DNA of 64,000 bases from Pseudoips prasinana (Eukaryota > Arthropoda > Insecta > Lepidoptera > Nolidae). Positions 51,360 to 62,345 of this stretch are shown here, piece by piece. Position 1 is the stretch's first letter. Each line of letters begins with the position of its first letter. The translations under genes were made by a program, and so were the position numbers. The stretch covers positions 15,580,001-15,644,000 of the forward strand of contig OX621253.1 in assembly GCA_951640165.1 (NCBI GenBank), written 5' to 3'. Below the pieces are notes generated by a model. It worked only from the letters and a program-made list of their open reading frames with translations, ran no database searches and was not told the DNA's origin.

Positions 51360-51625
51360 TCTATGGCAGGAGTTTTGGCGCCAACGCGGAAAAGGACGCA
51401 TCGAGGCTATGTTTTATTTTCAAAAACTGGTGTAAATTCAAGTTTTTATGTGTAAATATGGTGGATTTTTAGACATAACATCTTCGACAACGTACACAAG
51501 TGGAGGAAAGTGCGATATAGCCGTGGCGTAATCAAAACTACATAGAAGCTCCTAGTAAAGTCTCCACTGGTTTACTGGGGTAGGACTATGACATGACTGT
51601 GACGGACTTGACTAGACTTTGACTA
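51360..51625 (+). repeat. Dispersed repeat X (copy in unit 2)
   Basis: Counterpart of 26520-26805. Confidence 0.65.
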
Positions 51626-51983
51626 AATTACGTAAACCATAAAATATTTCAACTGAAGACGAGGCGGTATGGTCTATGATCTATGGTCTCTATGGTCCCA
51701 AAGCGGCGAAAACAAAAAAAATGTCTATGGCATGTGGTACACTTAAAACTTTTTTTTATTATTGTCGAATTTTAGCATTTGCAACACCGCGCTAGGCATG
51801 CGAGTTGGATGGGAGATATTACGTAGGTGGCGCTGCGGCCCCAGTCGCCTTTTATGACACCCACGGGATGGTATGGGGTGGCCTTGATATTCATTTTAGG
51901 CCGGAAACTTCACAGATTAATAAATAACAAAATAAATAAAAACAATTTGGAATGAGGTAAAACGGTCTTTCTGTATATTTCAC
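51626..51983. repeat. Retroelement-like tail sequence
   Basis: Counterpart of 26806-27175. Confidence 0.4.
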
Positions 51984-52238
51984 AGGCCTGTTGGTGTGGT
52001 TGGCAAATGTTTGCTTTTCACGTCGGAGGTTGTGGGTTCGATTCCCACCCAAGACAGATATTTGTGTGCATGAACATGTCTGTTTGTCCTGATTCTGGGT
52101 GTAATCATCTATATAAATATGTATTTACAAAAGAAAAGTAGTATACCATTTAAACGGTTTCCATAGTGAAAGCTCTGCTTAGTTTGGGATCTGTAGCCGT
52201 GTGTAAATTATGTCCCAGGATATTATTATTATTGTTAC
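51984..52238 (+). mobile_element. S2 SINE, variant head
   Basis: Counterpart of 27176-27430; B box GGGTTCGATTCCC. Confidence 0.8.
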
Positions 52239-52584
52239 TATATATCCTGTCTTTAAATATAATTCCCTACATTTAGTTCTCATATTATGTTAAATTATGA
52301 TAAATGGTCGTAAGTTTCTAATGTTTATACATATGAAGTAGCCGCTAATGCTATGCATATGAAGTAGCCACACGGACCAGAGCTACATTAAAGGGAGGAA
52401 GTTCAGAGATGTAGTTTAATAAGTTATGCGGCGCCAGCCGCGGATGTACCGCGATGAATAAACTACACACTTATTTGCGTGACTATGTTCTTTAACAGTT
52501 TGCAAGGACATCATTATCATCATATCGGCCGAAAGACGTCTAAGTAATGGTGGACAAAGGCCTGCCCCAAATTTTACACAGTGA
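52239..52584. other. Unit spacer with a LINE-tail scrap
   Basis: Counterpart of 27431-27774. Confidence 0.5.
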
Positions 52585-52860
52585 CAGGCCTGTTGACGTG
52601 GTTGCAAATGTTTGCTTTTCATGTTCGAGGTGGGTTCGATTCCCACCCAGGACAGATATTTGTGTGCATGAACATGTCTGTTTGACCTGAGTCTTGGTGT
52701 AATTTAACTATATAAGTATTTACAAAAAAAGTAGTATACCTGTATATGTAGTATATCAGTTATCTGGTTTGCATAGTACAAGTTCTTCTTAGTTTGGGAT
52801 CAGATGGCCGTGTGTAAATAATATCTCAGGAAAATATTATATTAATATTATTTATTATTC
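52585..52860 (+). mobile_element. S2 SINE, variant head (second copy)
   Basis: Counterpart of 27775-28030. Confidence 0.8.
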
Positions 52861-53665
52861 AATTTATTCTTCCTCTATCGCATCCCGCGGTTTCCAGCGA
52901 TCATCGGTTCATCTTGTAGAGGGTCTTCTTTTAGTCTTTGAAAACATGCAATTGTGAGCAAAAATATAATGAAAAATTAGTATTGAATATCCAATTTTGT
53001 TAGTTTTCGTGATTTCTGTTGTCAGAAAAAATAACTAATTTGTAAAATTTTTTTTAGACTGCTATTTCCATAAGGAATGCTTTCACATTCTGCCTTAAAA
53101 GTTTTATCCAAACTTACCAATATTGACTGCAGATCTGTCGGGCATCTTATCTGAACAGATTACACTGATGGTAACTTTGTTACATAAGAATGTTAGCAGC
53201 AGGATTCAAAAGTTACTGCTGTATTTCTAATTTTAAGGGATTTTTTAAGGGATAATTTACACTAAAATTTGATGATACGCTATTATCGAATTTTTGTGTA
53301 CAAATGGAAACTAAGACACTAAACTGTTTCTTCATACTACCAAATCAATCCACTATGAAGTGCATCTGCGCGCCTACATAACCTATGGCGCTTATGCCAT
53401 ACATTACATAGGCGTTGAAACTTTGTGGACTATACTTACACCCAAAACACAACATCAACCTACAGTATGCCCTGTGTGGAGATACTCTCCCAGTCATGCT
53501 CTGCTAAGAAAAGTTGGCTGTACCGAATGTTCCTATACCATTAGAGTGCTACCCAGCATGAAACAATAGTATTTTATAGTATACATATGATTGTGTTGTC
53601 CAGTTCTTACTATTTTAGAAGTCGCTTAGTATAGCCCCTACTTTCTTACTTTTTGATCAATGTAT
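52861..53665. other. Unit spacer
   Basis: Counterpart of 28031-28849; no gene. Confidence 0.5.
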
Positions 53666-53790
53666 CATCCGTGCACCTACCATGCTATCTCTGCACCACC
53701 CTAAGGTTGACTGGCAGAAAATGCCTAGGGCATTAAGTCCGCCTTTGTACCATTTGATGTGCATAAAGTTATAAATATATAAATAAAAAC
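53666..53790 (+). repeat. LINE 3' UTR tail
   Basis: Counterpart of 28850-28972. Confidence 0.65.
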
Positions 53791-53877
53791 AGTCAGTCAG
53801 CTTTCGATCCTCGAATATTACCGTTTACCATTTAACCAATCTTTTCCCCCATCGTCAACCTTCAAACTATTATAAAC

Positions 53878-54096
53878 ATGCCTATTATTTATTTACTTCA
53901 CGTACAACACGAACAACACAAAACAAAACTCCCTTTGACTCTAAATATTGCGGAGGCAAAGGATTTCAGAACCCTTCCAACTTTTTACACAAAAATATCT
54001 GTGGACCCAAACAAAACAAGTTCACTTTACAAAAGGAAACCGTTGTTTTCATTAACAGACATGAACAAAATAAATATTTGTAAGTGCAAAGTATAA
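53878..54096 (+). CDS. 72-codon ORF of unknown status, unit 2
   Basis: Counterpart of 29062-29280, ending NICKCKV, with three amino-acid differences and no disruption. No recognisable domain. Same reservations as for the unit-1 copy. Confidence 0.25.
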   Translation: MPIIYLLHVQHEQHKTKLPLTLNIAEAKDFRTLPTFYTKISVDPNKTSSLYKRKPLFSLTDMNKINICKCKV

Positions 54097-54164
54097 CAAA
54101 AATGAGGAGTTTTGTCTAGCCTAATTTCTTTTTGGTAAGGCAGTGGGAATACTTAGTCATACCC

Positions 54165-54465
54165 CCGCAAAAAGTGTCGGACTCGCACGCCGGCGCACCG
54201 ACTAAACCCAACCTGCCGTGGACTTCTCTTGGCGCCTGATTGGGATAGCCTCGGGAGCGTGGGTATGCTCCGGTGCTCCCCTTTTGCGCCAAGTCCAAGA
54301 TGGTCGGGACACGTACCCTGGGAGGGCTCTGGATTGCCCTCCCATATCGCCGACTCCTGCCAGTGCGCCACAAACAGATCGCTGTATGTCGGCAGTAAAG
54401 GACGAGAGGAATAGTTGGGCTACCGGCTGCCTAACTGAGCTGGCATTACTTACCAACCAGCTAGC
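54165..54465. repeat. GC-rich 300-bp block (copy in unit 2)
   Basis: Counterpart of 29337-29645. Overlapping ORFs on both strands here (84, 85, 72 codons) follow from the GC-rich composition. Confidence 0.5.
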
Positions 54466-54484
54466 TAGCTAGGAGATTCACAAA

Positions 54485-54788
54485 CGTAGGACATATTATA
54501 GCGCACAAGTGTGTGTGCAAATACATTTTTATTTCTATTTCATCACTCTCATGATCCGATGGGACGACTAGTGACACCACTGGAAAGAGGTCAGATACAT
54601 AACCGACTGATTCACGTGCTCTCCGAGGCACGGGGGTGTAATAACGCCAATTCACGGCTTTCGGACTGATACTGAGAAATTTCTATTTACGGAAAAATCC
54701 TAACATCTCTTAATGCATGACCCGGGATTTGAACTCAGGACCTCATTATCTGCGGTTGAATACGCTACCGCTAGACCAACGAAAGCAG
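54485..54788 (-). mobile_element. S1 SINE (inverted)
   Basis: Complete version of the remnant at 29664-29751: tail GTAGGACATATTATAGCGCA, inverse B box GGGATTTGAACTC, inverse A box CCGCTAGACCAACG. Confidence 0.75.
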
Positions 54789-55044
54789 AACTAAAATTAA
54801 AAAGATAAAACATTAGATTCTTTTAATGATTGTTTGTTTGTAATGGATGAACTCATAAACTACTAAATTTATTCAAAAAATTATATCAACTACAGAAAAA
54901 AATATTTAAAACGCAGATAAAGACCATTGCGAAAATTACAGTTATCTAACTCAAGGTATCAGAAAATTGCATGAAGTACTATATCTTTCTATCCATCTGC
55001 CCGTGCGAAGACGAGGAGAGTCACTATAGTATCCTACTAATATC
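54789..55044. other. End of unit 2
   Basis: Counterpart of 29752-30030, AT-rich. Confidence 0.5.
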
Positions 55045-55215
55045 ATAAAGGCGAAAGTTTGTGTGCGTGAGTGTGTATGTTTGTTACTTCTTCACGTCTA
55101 AACGGCTGAAGCGATTTTAATAAAATTTGGTATGGAGTTAGCTGACACCGTGGATTAACACATAGGCTATAATTTATAAAGTTTAACTCGGGTAAAACCG
55201 CGGGACACAGCTAGT
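55045..55215 (+). repeat. Helitron-like non-autonomous repeat
   Basis: It runs from ATAAAGGCGAAAGTTTGTGT to GGTAAAACCGCGGGACACAG and CTAGTTT. A CTAGT end and a GC-rich hairpin nearby are Helitron-like, but the start is not delimited. Confidence 0.55.
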
Positions 55216-55611
55216 TTAAAATAAATGATAGACCTAACGTAAACCAAACAAATATTCTACATGTCATGATAGTTATTAAAAGCGCTTTACAAGTATATTA
55301 TTTGGACAGCTGTGTACCCTTATTTAAGAAACACAGAATTTTACCACTACCTAGTTTGTACATATATGAAATTTGCTTTTTTGTATACAAACATCCAAAT
55401 TTATTTGAAAAACAATTAAACGTAAATGATAGGAATACTAGATTCCCCAACAAACTTCAGATCCCCTGTCAACGTACTTCGATGTATAGTAGGAACTGTT
55501 ATTGTATGGCTATTCTATTTATTTATTTTTTAATTCAGTTTAACGGCTCTGGCTTCTTCGGCCTTATGAGCCTTCCGTAAAATATATTTTTGTTTCATTT
55601 ATTTTCGTCAT
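55216..55611. other. Anonymous AT-rich DNA
   Basis: A 104-codon ORF (55266-55580) shows no family features and lies in low-complexity AT-rich DNA. Confidence 0.4.
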
Positions 55612-55912
55612 GTCAAGTAAAGTCCGTCACAGTCAAGTCATACGTAGTCCTTGTCCTACCCCAGTAAAGCAGTGGAGACTTTACTAGAGGCTTATATGGT
55701 GTTTTAGATTCAACACAGAAAGTCGCAATTCACGGCAATAAGGCACTTTCCTCCACTTGTGTACGTTGTCCATGATGTTATGTCTAAAAATCCACCATAT
55801 TTACACATAAAACACCATATTTACACATAAAAACTAGAATTTGCACCAGTTTTTGAAAATGAAACAATGCCCTGATGCGTCTTCTTCCGCGTTGGCGCCA
55901 AAATTCCTCTGG
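55612..55912 (-). repeat. Dispersed repeat X, inverted copy outside the units
   Basis: GTCAAGTAAAGTCCGTCACA, CCCCAGTAAAGCAGTGGAGA, CCACTTGTGTACGTTGTC and CCGCGTTGGCGCCAAAA are the inverse of the motifs at 26520-26805. A short internal tandem repeat (CACCATATTTACACATAAAA) is present. Confidence 0.65.
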
Positions 55913-56205
55913 CTATTCGAATTTACAATAAATTTCCAATTTATTTGAAAAGCCTTAATTTAAATATGTTTAAACGCAAATTATTTGAATTTTTAATTAA
56001 TAAATGTTATTATTCAACAAAAGAGTATTTAGATGATAAGTAATTTTAAATTGTTCATAGATTTTTTAGTTATAAGATAATATTTGTACACCAGAAATGG
56101 TAGAATATATGAGACTTTTGCATTGTAACACCTAGGTATATTCCTTTATTGTACTATATTCTTACAAATAAACTATATTCTATTCTTCTATTCTATTCTA
56201 TATCC
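55909..56205 (+). mobile_element. LINE 3' end with C-terminal codons
   Basis: The codons 55909-56043 read LAIRIYNKFPIYLKSLNLNM, then FKRKLFEFLINKCYYSTKEY, then LDDK and a stop. The P-x-x-LK...FKRKL...YYS-x-x-EYL pattern is typical of CR1/Jockey-type reverse transcriptase C-termini. A short 3' UTR with AAATAAAC and a (TTCTA)n run follows. It is 5'-truncated. Confidence 0.75.
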
Positions 56206-56479
56206 TCCGTGAAAAGTGTGGTAAATTTCTGGTAATACAGTAAGAAGCGACGTATGTCATATTGAAATAGCAGCACTTGAGTGAGCTTCAAGTAGGCTGT
56301 GTCAAACGCACGCGCTCTCAGATTTGATCCCGACATTCATATCAGATTACATATTCTATGATTTATTAAAAGGGGTGACTTAAGTTTTGTTAACTCTACA
56401 TAGTTACATGCATATCGACATTATAAATAACTTTCAAATTTTTCTATAAATAATCAAATTGTTAGGAAAATTATGTAAA
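56206..56479. other. Anonymous DNA
   Basis: Nothing recognised. Confidence 0.35.
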
Positions 56480-56580
56480 ACTAGCTGTGCCCCGCGTTAA
56501 ACTTTATAAATTATAGCCTATATGTTAATCCAGGGTGTCAGCTAAGTCCATACCAAATTTTAATAAAATCGCTCCAGTCA
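56480..56580 (-). repeat. Helitron-like fragment
   Basis: AACTAGCTGTGCCCCGCG, TTATAGCCTATATGTTAATC and GTGTCAGCTAAGTCC are the inverse of the end of 55045-55215. Confidence 0.5.
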
Positions 56581-56842
56581 GGGTTTTAAGAGAGGTAGGG
56601 CACAGCGTTCATTCGCTCAAAGAGCAGCCCGACTGGGGAAGTACCTCCACCTTACAGAAGGCATTCCTTAATAATAACATTAATCATTTTATTGTTGTGT
56701 TTCTGCCAGTGAGTAAGGTCGCCAGAGCTCATTGGGGTGGGGGCACCCGCGACTCCTCTAGTCTTGCGAGTGTACATGGGCGGCGGTGATCACTTTCCAT
56801 CAGGTGACCTACTTGCTCGTTTGCCGCCCTCTGATATAAAAA
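56581..56842 (+). mobile_element. Dispersed retroposon with GGCGGCGGTGATCAC motif
   Basis: GGGCACAGCGTTCATTCGCT, AAGGTCGCCAGAGCTCATTG, GGGCGGCGGTGATCACTTTC, ATCAGGTGACCTACTTGCTC and an A-run at the end. A second copy is at about 61920-62220. This is a common lepidopteran SINE/LINE 3' end as I remember it. Confidence 0.65.
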
Positions 56843-57345
56843 AACCGGCCAAGTGTGAGTCGGACTCGCCCATGAAGGGTTCCGCAGCACCAAGTATTTC
56901 AGTTGATTAAATTAAAGGTAAATTGCGGTTTACGATTTATGACGCATTAAAAAAAAACTACTAACTAGATCTCGTTCAAACCAATTCTCGTTGTTAGTTT
57001 ACATGGTAATGTACACCATATATTTTTTTGAGGTTTATCATTCTCTTATTTTAGAAGTAACAGGGGGGGGGACATTCTCCAGGGGTCATTTTTCCAAGAA
57101 AGTGTCTCTCGCGAAAACTATTCAGTTTTGACCTCAATATCATTTTTGAAGACCGGACTCGCACATGAAGGGTTCCGTAGCAGCAAGTATTTCAGTTGAT
57201 TAAATGAAAGCAAATTGCGGTTTATAACGTATAAAAAAAACTACTTGCTAGATCTCGTTCAAACCAATTTTCGTTGTTAGTTTCTATGGTAATGTACATC
57301 ATATATTTTTTTTAGTTTTATCATTCTCTTATTTTAGAAGTTACA
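56843..57345 (+). repeat. Dispersed GGTTCCG repeat, partial tandem copies
   Basis: ACTCGCCCATGAAGGGTTCC starts a block that is repeated from about 57155 (ACTCGCACATGAAGGGTTCC). Both copies continue with TATTTCAGTTGATTAAAT, TAGATCTCGTTCAAACCAAT and CATTCTCTTATTTTAGAAGT. The second copy is interrupted by the LINE at 57346-60458 and its remaining part follows at 60459-60810. Confidence 0.65.
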
Positions 57346-60300
57346 TTTTATTTATTTTTATTTTAAAACTTCATGCACATTAAGTACACAGGCGGACTTA
57401 ATGCCGTAGGCATTATCTACCAGTCTACCTTTGGGTGATGCAGACAAAACTATAGTAGGTGCACTTTAAATTTGGATAAAGGACAAAGCAAGTTAAGAAG
57501 ACATACAAAACATATTACTTAATAAAAAAGAAAGAATAAGAAGAAACTTCACATAACGGAGAGTACATCCATATAAATATTATATATGAATATATAAAAT
57601 AAATATATACAGCAATATAAATAAATAAATAATATATATATATATATAATAACATATACATACAAATATTATTGTGGAGATGATTCTGCCTTAATAGTAC
57701 TAAGAAAGTACTTACGGATTTTATTTTTAAACGTGTATCGAGTCTTAGCCATTCTGATTTCGAGGGGTAGCGCATTCCAAAGAAGTACAGATTGTACGAA
57801 AAACGAAGAATGGAGAAAGTTAGTCCGGTGAGAAGGGCATTGTAAAAGGCGGTTATAGGAAGAACGAAGATTTTTATTATGGTTAGAAGAAAGGTATTGA
57901 AAATGGGAAGCTAAGTAAGCAGGAGAAGTAGGAGAGTTAAGAAATGAAAATAGAGTAGTGAGAGCCCTTAGCTTTCTTCGATGCCGAATGGGCATCCAAT
58001 TTAGTTGATCACGGTAAGTAGACACATGATCATACTTACGGAGATTGAATATAAATCGAATGCAGTTATTCAGAAGACGGTCTAGTTTATTGAGTTGATC
58101 TGCATTCAGGTCGAAGTAGCACACATCACCATAGTCGATTATAGGAAAGAGTAAGACCTGCACGAGCGTAACTTTGGTCTCAGATGGCAAGAATTTCCTG
58201 AGTCTGTACAGAGAGCGCAGAATTCCGGTTATTTTCTTACTTACGCAGGCAATTTGGTTTTGCCAGCTCAGGGTATCATCCATCAACAAACCAAGATTCT
58301 TGACATTCTGGCTGATCGGAATGACAGTGTTGTTGAAAACTATAGGGGGAAGAGTACCGGCATCGACTTTAGACATAGTTCGGGAACTACCCACTAAGAT
58401 GGCTTGCGACTTTAAGGGATTAACGGTCAGTCCAAACTGGTTGGACCATTCGTTTATGTAAACTAGATCCCTATTAACCTTATCAAACGCTTCCGGTATC
58501 TTGTCAACGCTCGTCTGTGCATAAAGTTGCAGGTCATCGGCGTAAAGATGATACGAACAGAGAAAATTCTTTGATAAGAGATTAATAAATATTGAAAATA
58601 AAAGGGGAGAAAGGATACCGCCTTGTGGGACGCCATTGTCCAAATCGCACCAGTTTGATAAATTCTCACCGACGCGAACAGACTGTTGACGCCCACGAAG
58701 ATAGGAAGTAAACCAGACCAGAGATTCGTCAGATACCTTAAGATGGGAGAGGATACATAATAGGACATCGTGACTGACGGTATTAAAGGCATTCGAGAAG
58801 TCAACTAAGACCAGAATTGTGACCATAGTGTCCTCCATACCAGCCCTAATATCGCCAGTCACTTTTAGGAGAGCTGTGGTGGTACTATGCCCGGGCCGAA
58901 ACCCAGATTGATAGGGACTAATGAGGTTATTGGACAGAATAAAATAGGAAAGTTGTTTATGGACAGTGGACTCAAGTACTTTAGATAGGAAAGGGAGAAT
59001 GGAGATAGGACGGTAGTCAGTGGGAAGTACAGGATTGGAGATTTTAGGAAGTGGGTGGACATAAGCCTTCTGCCATAAGGAAGGGAAAGATCCATGGCCT
59101 AAGGAATAGTTGATAATATGGGATATCGCAGGAAGGAGGTGGTTAAGGATTGGTATTAACATACGTCGGCTGATGTTATCACAGCCAACCGCATTGGATT
59201 TCATGGAAAGGATGGTCTTTTTGATATCTTCAGAACAAACTGGAACAAAGTGGAAAGGATTAATGTTTGGACGCGTTAGACCATTTACAAAGGCGATAGT
59301 TTGACTTTTGGTAAGATGATCCAAAGATGAAGTGGTGGAGAAATGATGATTTAGATCATCTAATCCAATTGATGTAGGAAGGTCTAAATGTCGCGATTTG
59401 CCGATACCAAGTGTTCCGAGAAACTTCCAGATACCGGCAGGAGTAGAAGCAGATAAGTTATCATGAATGTGTCGGCGTTTAGCGTCACGTATCATCTTAT
59501 TGCACCGGTTCCTAGCAACCTTAAACAATCCCCAATGCTCTTCAGACCGATCCCTTTTGTACTTCCGAAAGGCACGGTCTCTACGTCGCATAGCCATTTG
59601 AATCCCTTGCGACATCCAAGGTGCAGGTGGGCGCTTGAATTTAACGTTTTTGATAGGTGCATGGATATTGTATAACCTAGTCACAGTCTCGTTAAAGATA
59701 CTAAGTTTATCGTTTAAATTAGCGGCCTCCATTAACTGCTTCCAGTTGATTTTAGCCGCATCACTAACCAAATTTTCTACATTCATCCGAGCAAAAGAAC
59801 GCACGCGCAGTACTCTGGGTTTGGGCTTGGGGGGCTTAAGGATATAGGATATGTAAATGAGGTCATGATGGGAAAATCCAGGAGCATCGTGCTGTCCGTG
59901 AGAGGAAACCAAGGATGGATTTGAGGTAAGGATGATGTCGAGCCAAGTATCGTCACCAGACGCATTGTGGTGAGTAGCCTGAAGAGGCAAAATATGCAAA
60001 CTGCATGACTCGACAATGTGTAGGAATTTGCGGGAACGAGGTGAACTAGGAGAAAGGAGATTGGTATTAAAGTCGCCCATAATGATGTGGTGAGCATACT
60101 CCGAACCCAGAGATTCAAGAACCAATTCCAGTGAAGTAGTCGACGGAAGGGGGACAATAAACAGCGCCAATTAAGACCTTGGCTCCTTTGACAGTAACCT
60201 CAAGAAATACGAACTCAGCGGATGCTGAGTAATTGCATGAGGAGGTCCTTACAATCTTGAAAGGGAGGTTACTTTTGATATAAATAGCTACTCCACCCCC

Positions 60301-60458
60301 TCCCTTATCTATTCGGTCATTTCGAACAAGTATGTATCCTGGGAGAGGGTAAGTTGTGGAAAGAAGGTGAGGTTTGAGCCAACTCTCGGAAATCAGAATG
60401 GCATGGACATTACAGTCAGTAAATGCATCTAACAGGTCGCTATATTTTACCACTTTGG
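57346..60458 (-). mobile_element. CR1/Jockey-type LINE, slightly 5'-truncated
   Basis: The 3' end is on the left (minus strand ...TAAAATAAAAATAAATAAAAT). The 3' UTR has AGGTAGACTGGTAGATAATG and GGCATTAAGTCCGCC, the tail family seen at 1.3, 28.9 and 53.7 kb. The 5' edge is inside the endonuclease region. It is inserted in a GGTTCCG repeat. Confidence 0.85.
57669..60453 (-). pseudogene. LINE endonuclease-reverse transcriptase with one frameshift
   Basis: Two overlapping frames belong to one protein. 60115-60453 (112 codons) has the start of an EEP endonuclease: ISESWLKPHLL and NDRIDKGGGGVAIYIKSNLP. 57669-60170 (833 codons) continues with MGDFNTNLLS (D33), DDTWLDIILTS and SHHDLIYI. The reverse transcriptase follows (NAVGCDNISRRML, VDFSNAFNTVSHDVLL, GVPQGGILSPLLFS, YADDLQLY), then a long C-terminal region ending FKNKIRKYFLSTIK. 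The frames overlap at 60115-60170, and a single-base change near 60130 explains the break. The first endonuclease residues are absent because the element is 5'-truncated. This copy is inactive but recent-looking, since the long frame has no stop. The exact clade (CR1, L2-like or Jockey) is not decided. Confidence 0.88.
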
Positions 60459-60810
60459 AAGTGTCTCTCGCGCAAACTATTCAGTTTAGACAAAAATGAT
60501 ATTAGGAACCTCAATATGATTTTTGAAGAGCTATCCATAGACACCCCAGATGTATGCGAACGTAGAAAAAAAAAATTTTGCGGTTCAGTTCTATGTATGG
60601 GGAACCCCCAAAATTATTATTCTTTTTCTATTTTTGTATACAAATATTAATGCGGTTCACAGAAGACATCTACTTACCAAGTTTCAACAGTACATCTCTT
60701 ATAGTTTCGGAAAAAAGTGGCTGTGATATACGGACGGACAGACAGACAGACATGACGAATCTATAAGGGTTCCGTTTTTTGCCATTTGGCTACGGAACCC
60801 TAAAAAAGCT
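60459..60810 (+). repeat. Dispersed GGTTCCG repeat, distal part
   Basis: AAGTGTCTCTCGCGCAAAC, GACGGACAGACAGACAGACA, AAGGGTTCCGTTTTTTGCCA and GGCTACGGAACCCTAAAAA. The closing TACGGAACCCT is the inverse of the opening AGGGTTCCGTA-like words. Confidence 0.65.
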
Positions 60811-61008
60811 ATTGAAACGTAAAATAACGTAATAAGCGTTTGTGGGTATATATACCCACAAACTTTCGCCTTTATAATATTAGTTTGATGTTATAGCTGA
60901 TTTTGTACCACACAAATTTCAAATCGCTTTCCTCTAAAGTAATGATTATCCAGAAGTAACTTTACTCTACGGATAGGTCGATATATCCTCTGATTAGGTT
61001 TATAAAGC
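60811..61008. other. Spacer with a Helitron-like scrap
   Basis: ACAAACTTTCGCCTTTATAA near 60860 is the end motif of the Helitron-like repeat. Confidence 0.4.
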
Positions 61009-61495
61009 CTCTAGGGTCGCAGTCAGTCCATAGATGGCTGATCACCAAAGTGGTTTAATTTCTGAGCGTCTCCGTGCTTCGGAGGGCACATTAAGCTGTA
61101 GGTTCTGGTTGTAGTCGTTAGACATCAGTCGATAAGCCTTCAGAGGCCTACTAGGTGGCGGCTTAAAGAACTAAAAAGCCAAATTGTGAAGCAGGGCTTA
61201 CTACAAAACATCTGATTATTTAAGTGACAAAACAGCTTGGGATTGAGTCGCTCTAAATTAACACATTTCAATACAATGTAATTTTATGTAAGAAATAAAT
61301 ATTTTAAAAAAGGATTCCTACTGAGTTTTCTGGCAGTGTTTCTCAGTAGCTGCCACGTCATGCACTGCACGGTAGAGTAAAAAAAATTGACGATTCCACA
61401 CAAATTTAATATTTTAACGGAATAAGTGACTATTGATTTTGATTTTGATTTTTTAAACTCAGACACTAAGGTAACCACTGCCCATACAACATACT
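61009..61495 (+). mobile_element. 5S-derived SINE, 5'-truncated and split
   Basis: The body starts at GGTCGCAGTCAGTCCATAGA and runs to about 61173 (GGCGGCTTAAAGAACT). The end piece AACTCAGACACTAAGGTAAC and CACTGCCCATAC is at 61455-61490. A LINE tail separates them. Confidence 0.65.
61174..61454 (+). mobile_element. LINE 3' tail nested in the 5S-derived SINE
   Basis: It ends TATTGATTTTGATTTTGATT and contains the inverse of the 690-834 motifs (CTGCCACGTCATGCACTGC, TGACGATTCCACAC). Confidence 0.6.
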
Positions 61496-61644
61496 CTGCT
61501 ACATACACTGTACCCGAGTAAATGATATTTTATAGTAAACAATTTTTAACTTTTTACAATTTCTATTTATTGGACAGAATTGGTTTCTTCATAGGAGCCT
61601 TAAGACCTTATGCAGCACTGTCATTGTTTTTTATTTTTGGAGGG
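61496..61644. other. AT-rich spacer
   Basis: Nothing recognised. Confidence 0.3.
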
Positions 61645-61836
61645 AACGCCCACCGTGGGTAATATATCATCCCTATGTCGCGGGGTACTTTAAAAAACAT
61701 ATGATTGATCAATACAAAGCACACCCAGACTCAGCAAAAATCTTTGAGTCATACAAGTAGTTGTCCTGTGCGGGAGTCGAACCCGAGACTTGAAGTGGCG
61801 AGGCGACTATCTTCAGAGTTACGCCACACGTGCAGT
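61645..61836 (-). mobile_element. S3 tRNA-derived SINE
   Basis: The minus-strand head CTGCACGTGTGGCGTAACTC with B box GGGTTCGACTCCCGC is followed by TTTTGCTGAGTCTGGGTGTG and AAGTACCCCGCGACATAGGG. Confidence 0.7.
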
Positions 61837-61919
61837 TCAATAGCATTGGTAACTCGACAACTTGGGAAATACCTTTTCGTTTTTTTTATAATAACTTATT
61901 CTAACACCACGCCCATCTC

Positions 61920-62220
61920 TCGAAGCACAGCGTTCATTCGCTCGAAGAGCGGCCCGACTGGGGAAGTACCTCCCCTTACAGAAGAAATTCCTTAATAATA
62001 ACATTAATAATTTAATGTTGTGTTTCTGAGTGTGAGTAAGGTCGCCAGAGCTCATCGGGATGGGGGGGGAAGGGTCAGCAACACCTGTTTGCTGACTCTT
62101 AAAGGCCGGCAACGCACCCGCGACTCCTCTGGTGTCGCGAGTGTCCATGGGCGGCGGTGATCACTTACCATCAGGTGACCCTCTTGCTCGTTTGTCGACC
62201 TCTGACATCAAAAAAAGTAC
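61920..62220 (+). mobile_element. Dispersed retroposon with GGCGGCGGTGATCAC motif
   Basis: Second copy of the 56581-56842 element, longer in the middle (AGGGTCAGCAACACCTGTTT, TTAAAGGCCGGCAACGCACC), ending in an A-run. Confidence 0.65.
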
Positions 62221-62345
62221 CTAAAATTGTACTACACCTGATCTCTCCCCGATAGTGTTGGCATGTCGTCTGATCGGAGAGTAATCAAGGAAGCAGTAGT
62301 AGGAATAGAGAATACAAAACGGAAGTGAGATATTTTTGCGTATTC
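62221..62345. other. Spacer
   Basis: Nothing recognised. Confidence 0.3.

Larger units (their letters stand above)
30036..55045 (+). repeat. Tandem segmental duplication, unit 2
   Basis: It matches unit 1 from TCCTCGTAAATTTCAATTAT onward. It is longer because the first part was duplicated again (30461-32587 / 32588-36559) and because about 11 kb of transposons (37863-49011) separates the two parts. It lacks four insertions that are present in unit 1. Confidence 0.85.

Noticed and set aside
55266..55580. 104-codon ORF after the Helitron-like repeat
   Set aside because: AT-rich, no recognisable motif, no second copy, no splice or promoter context.
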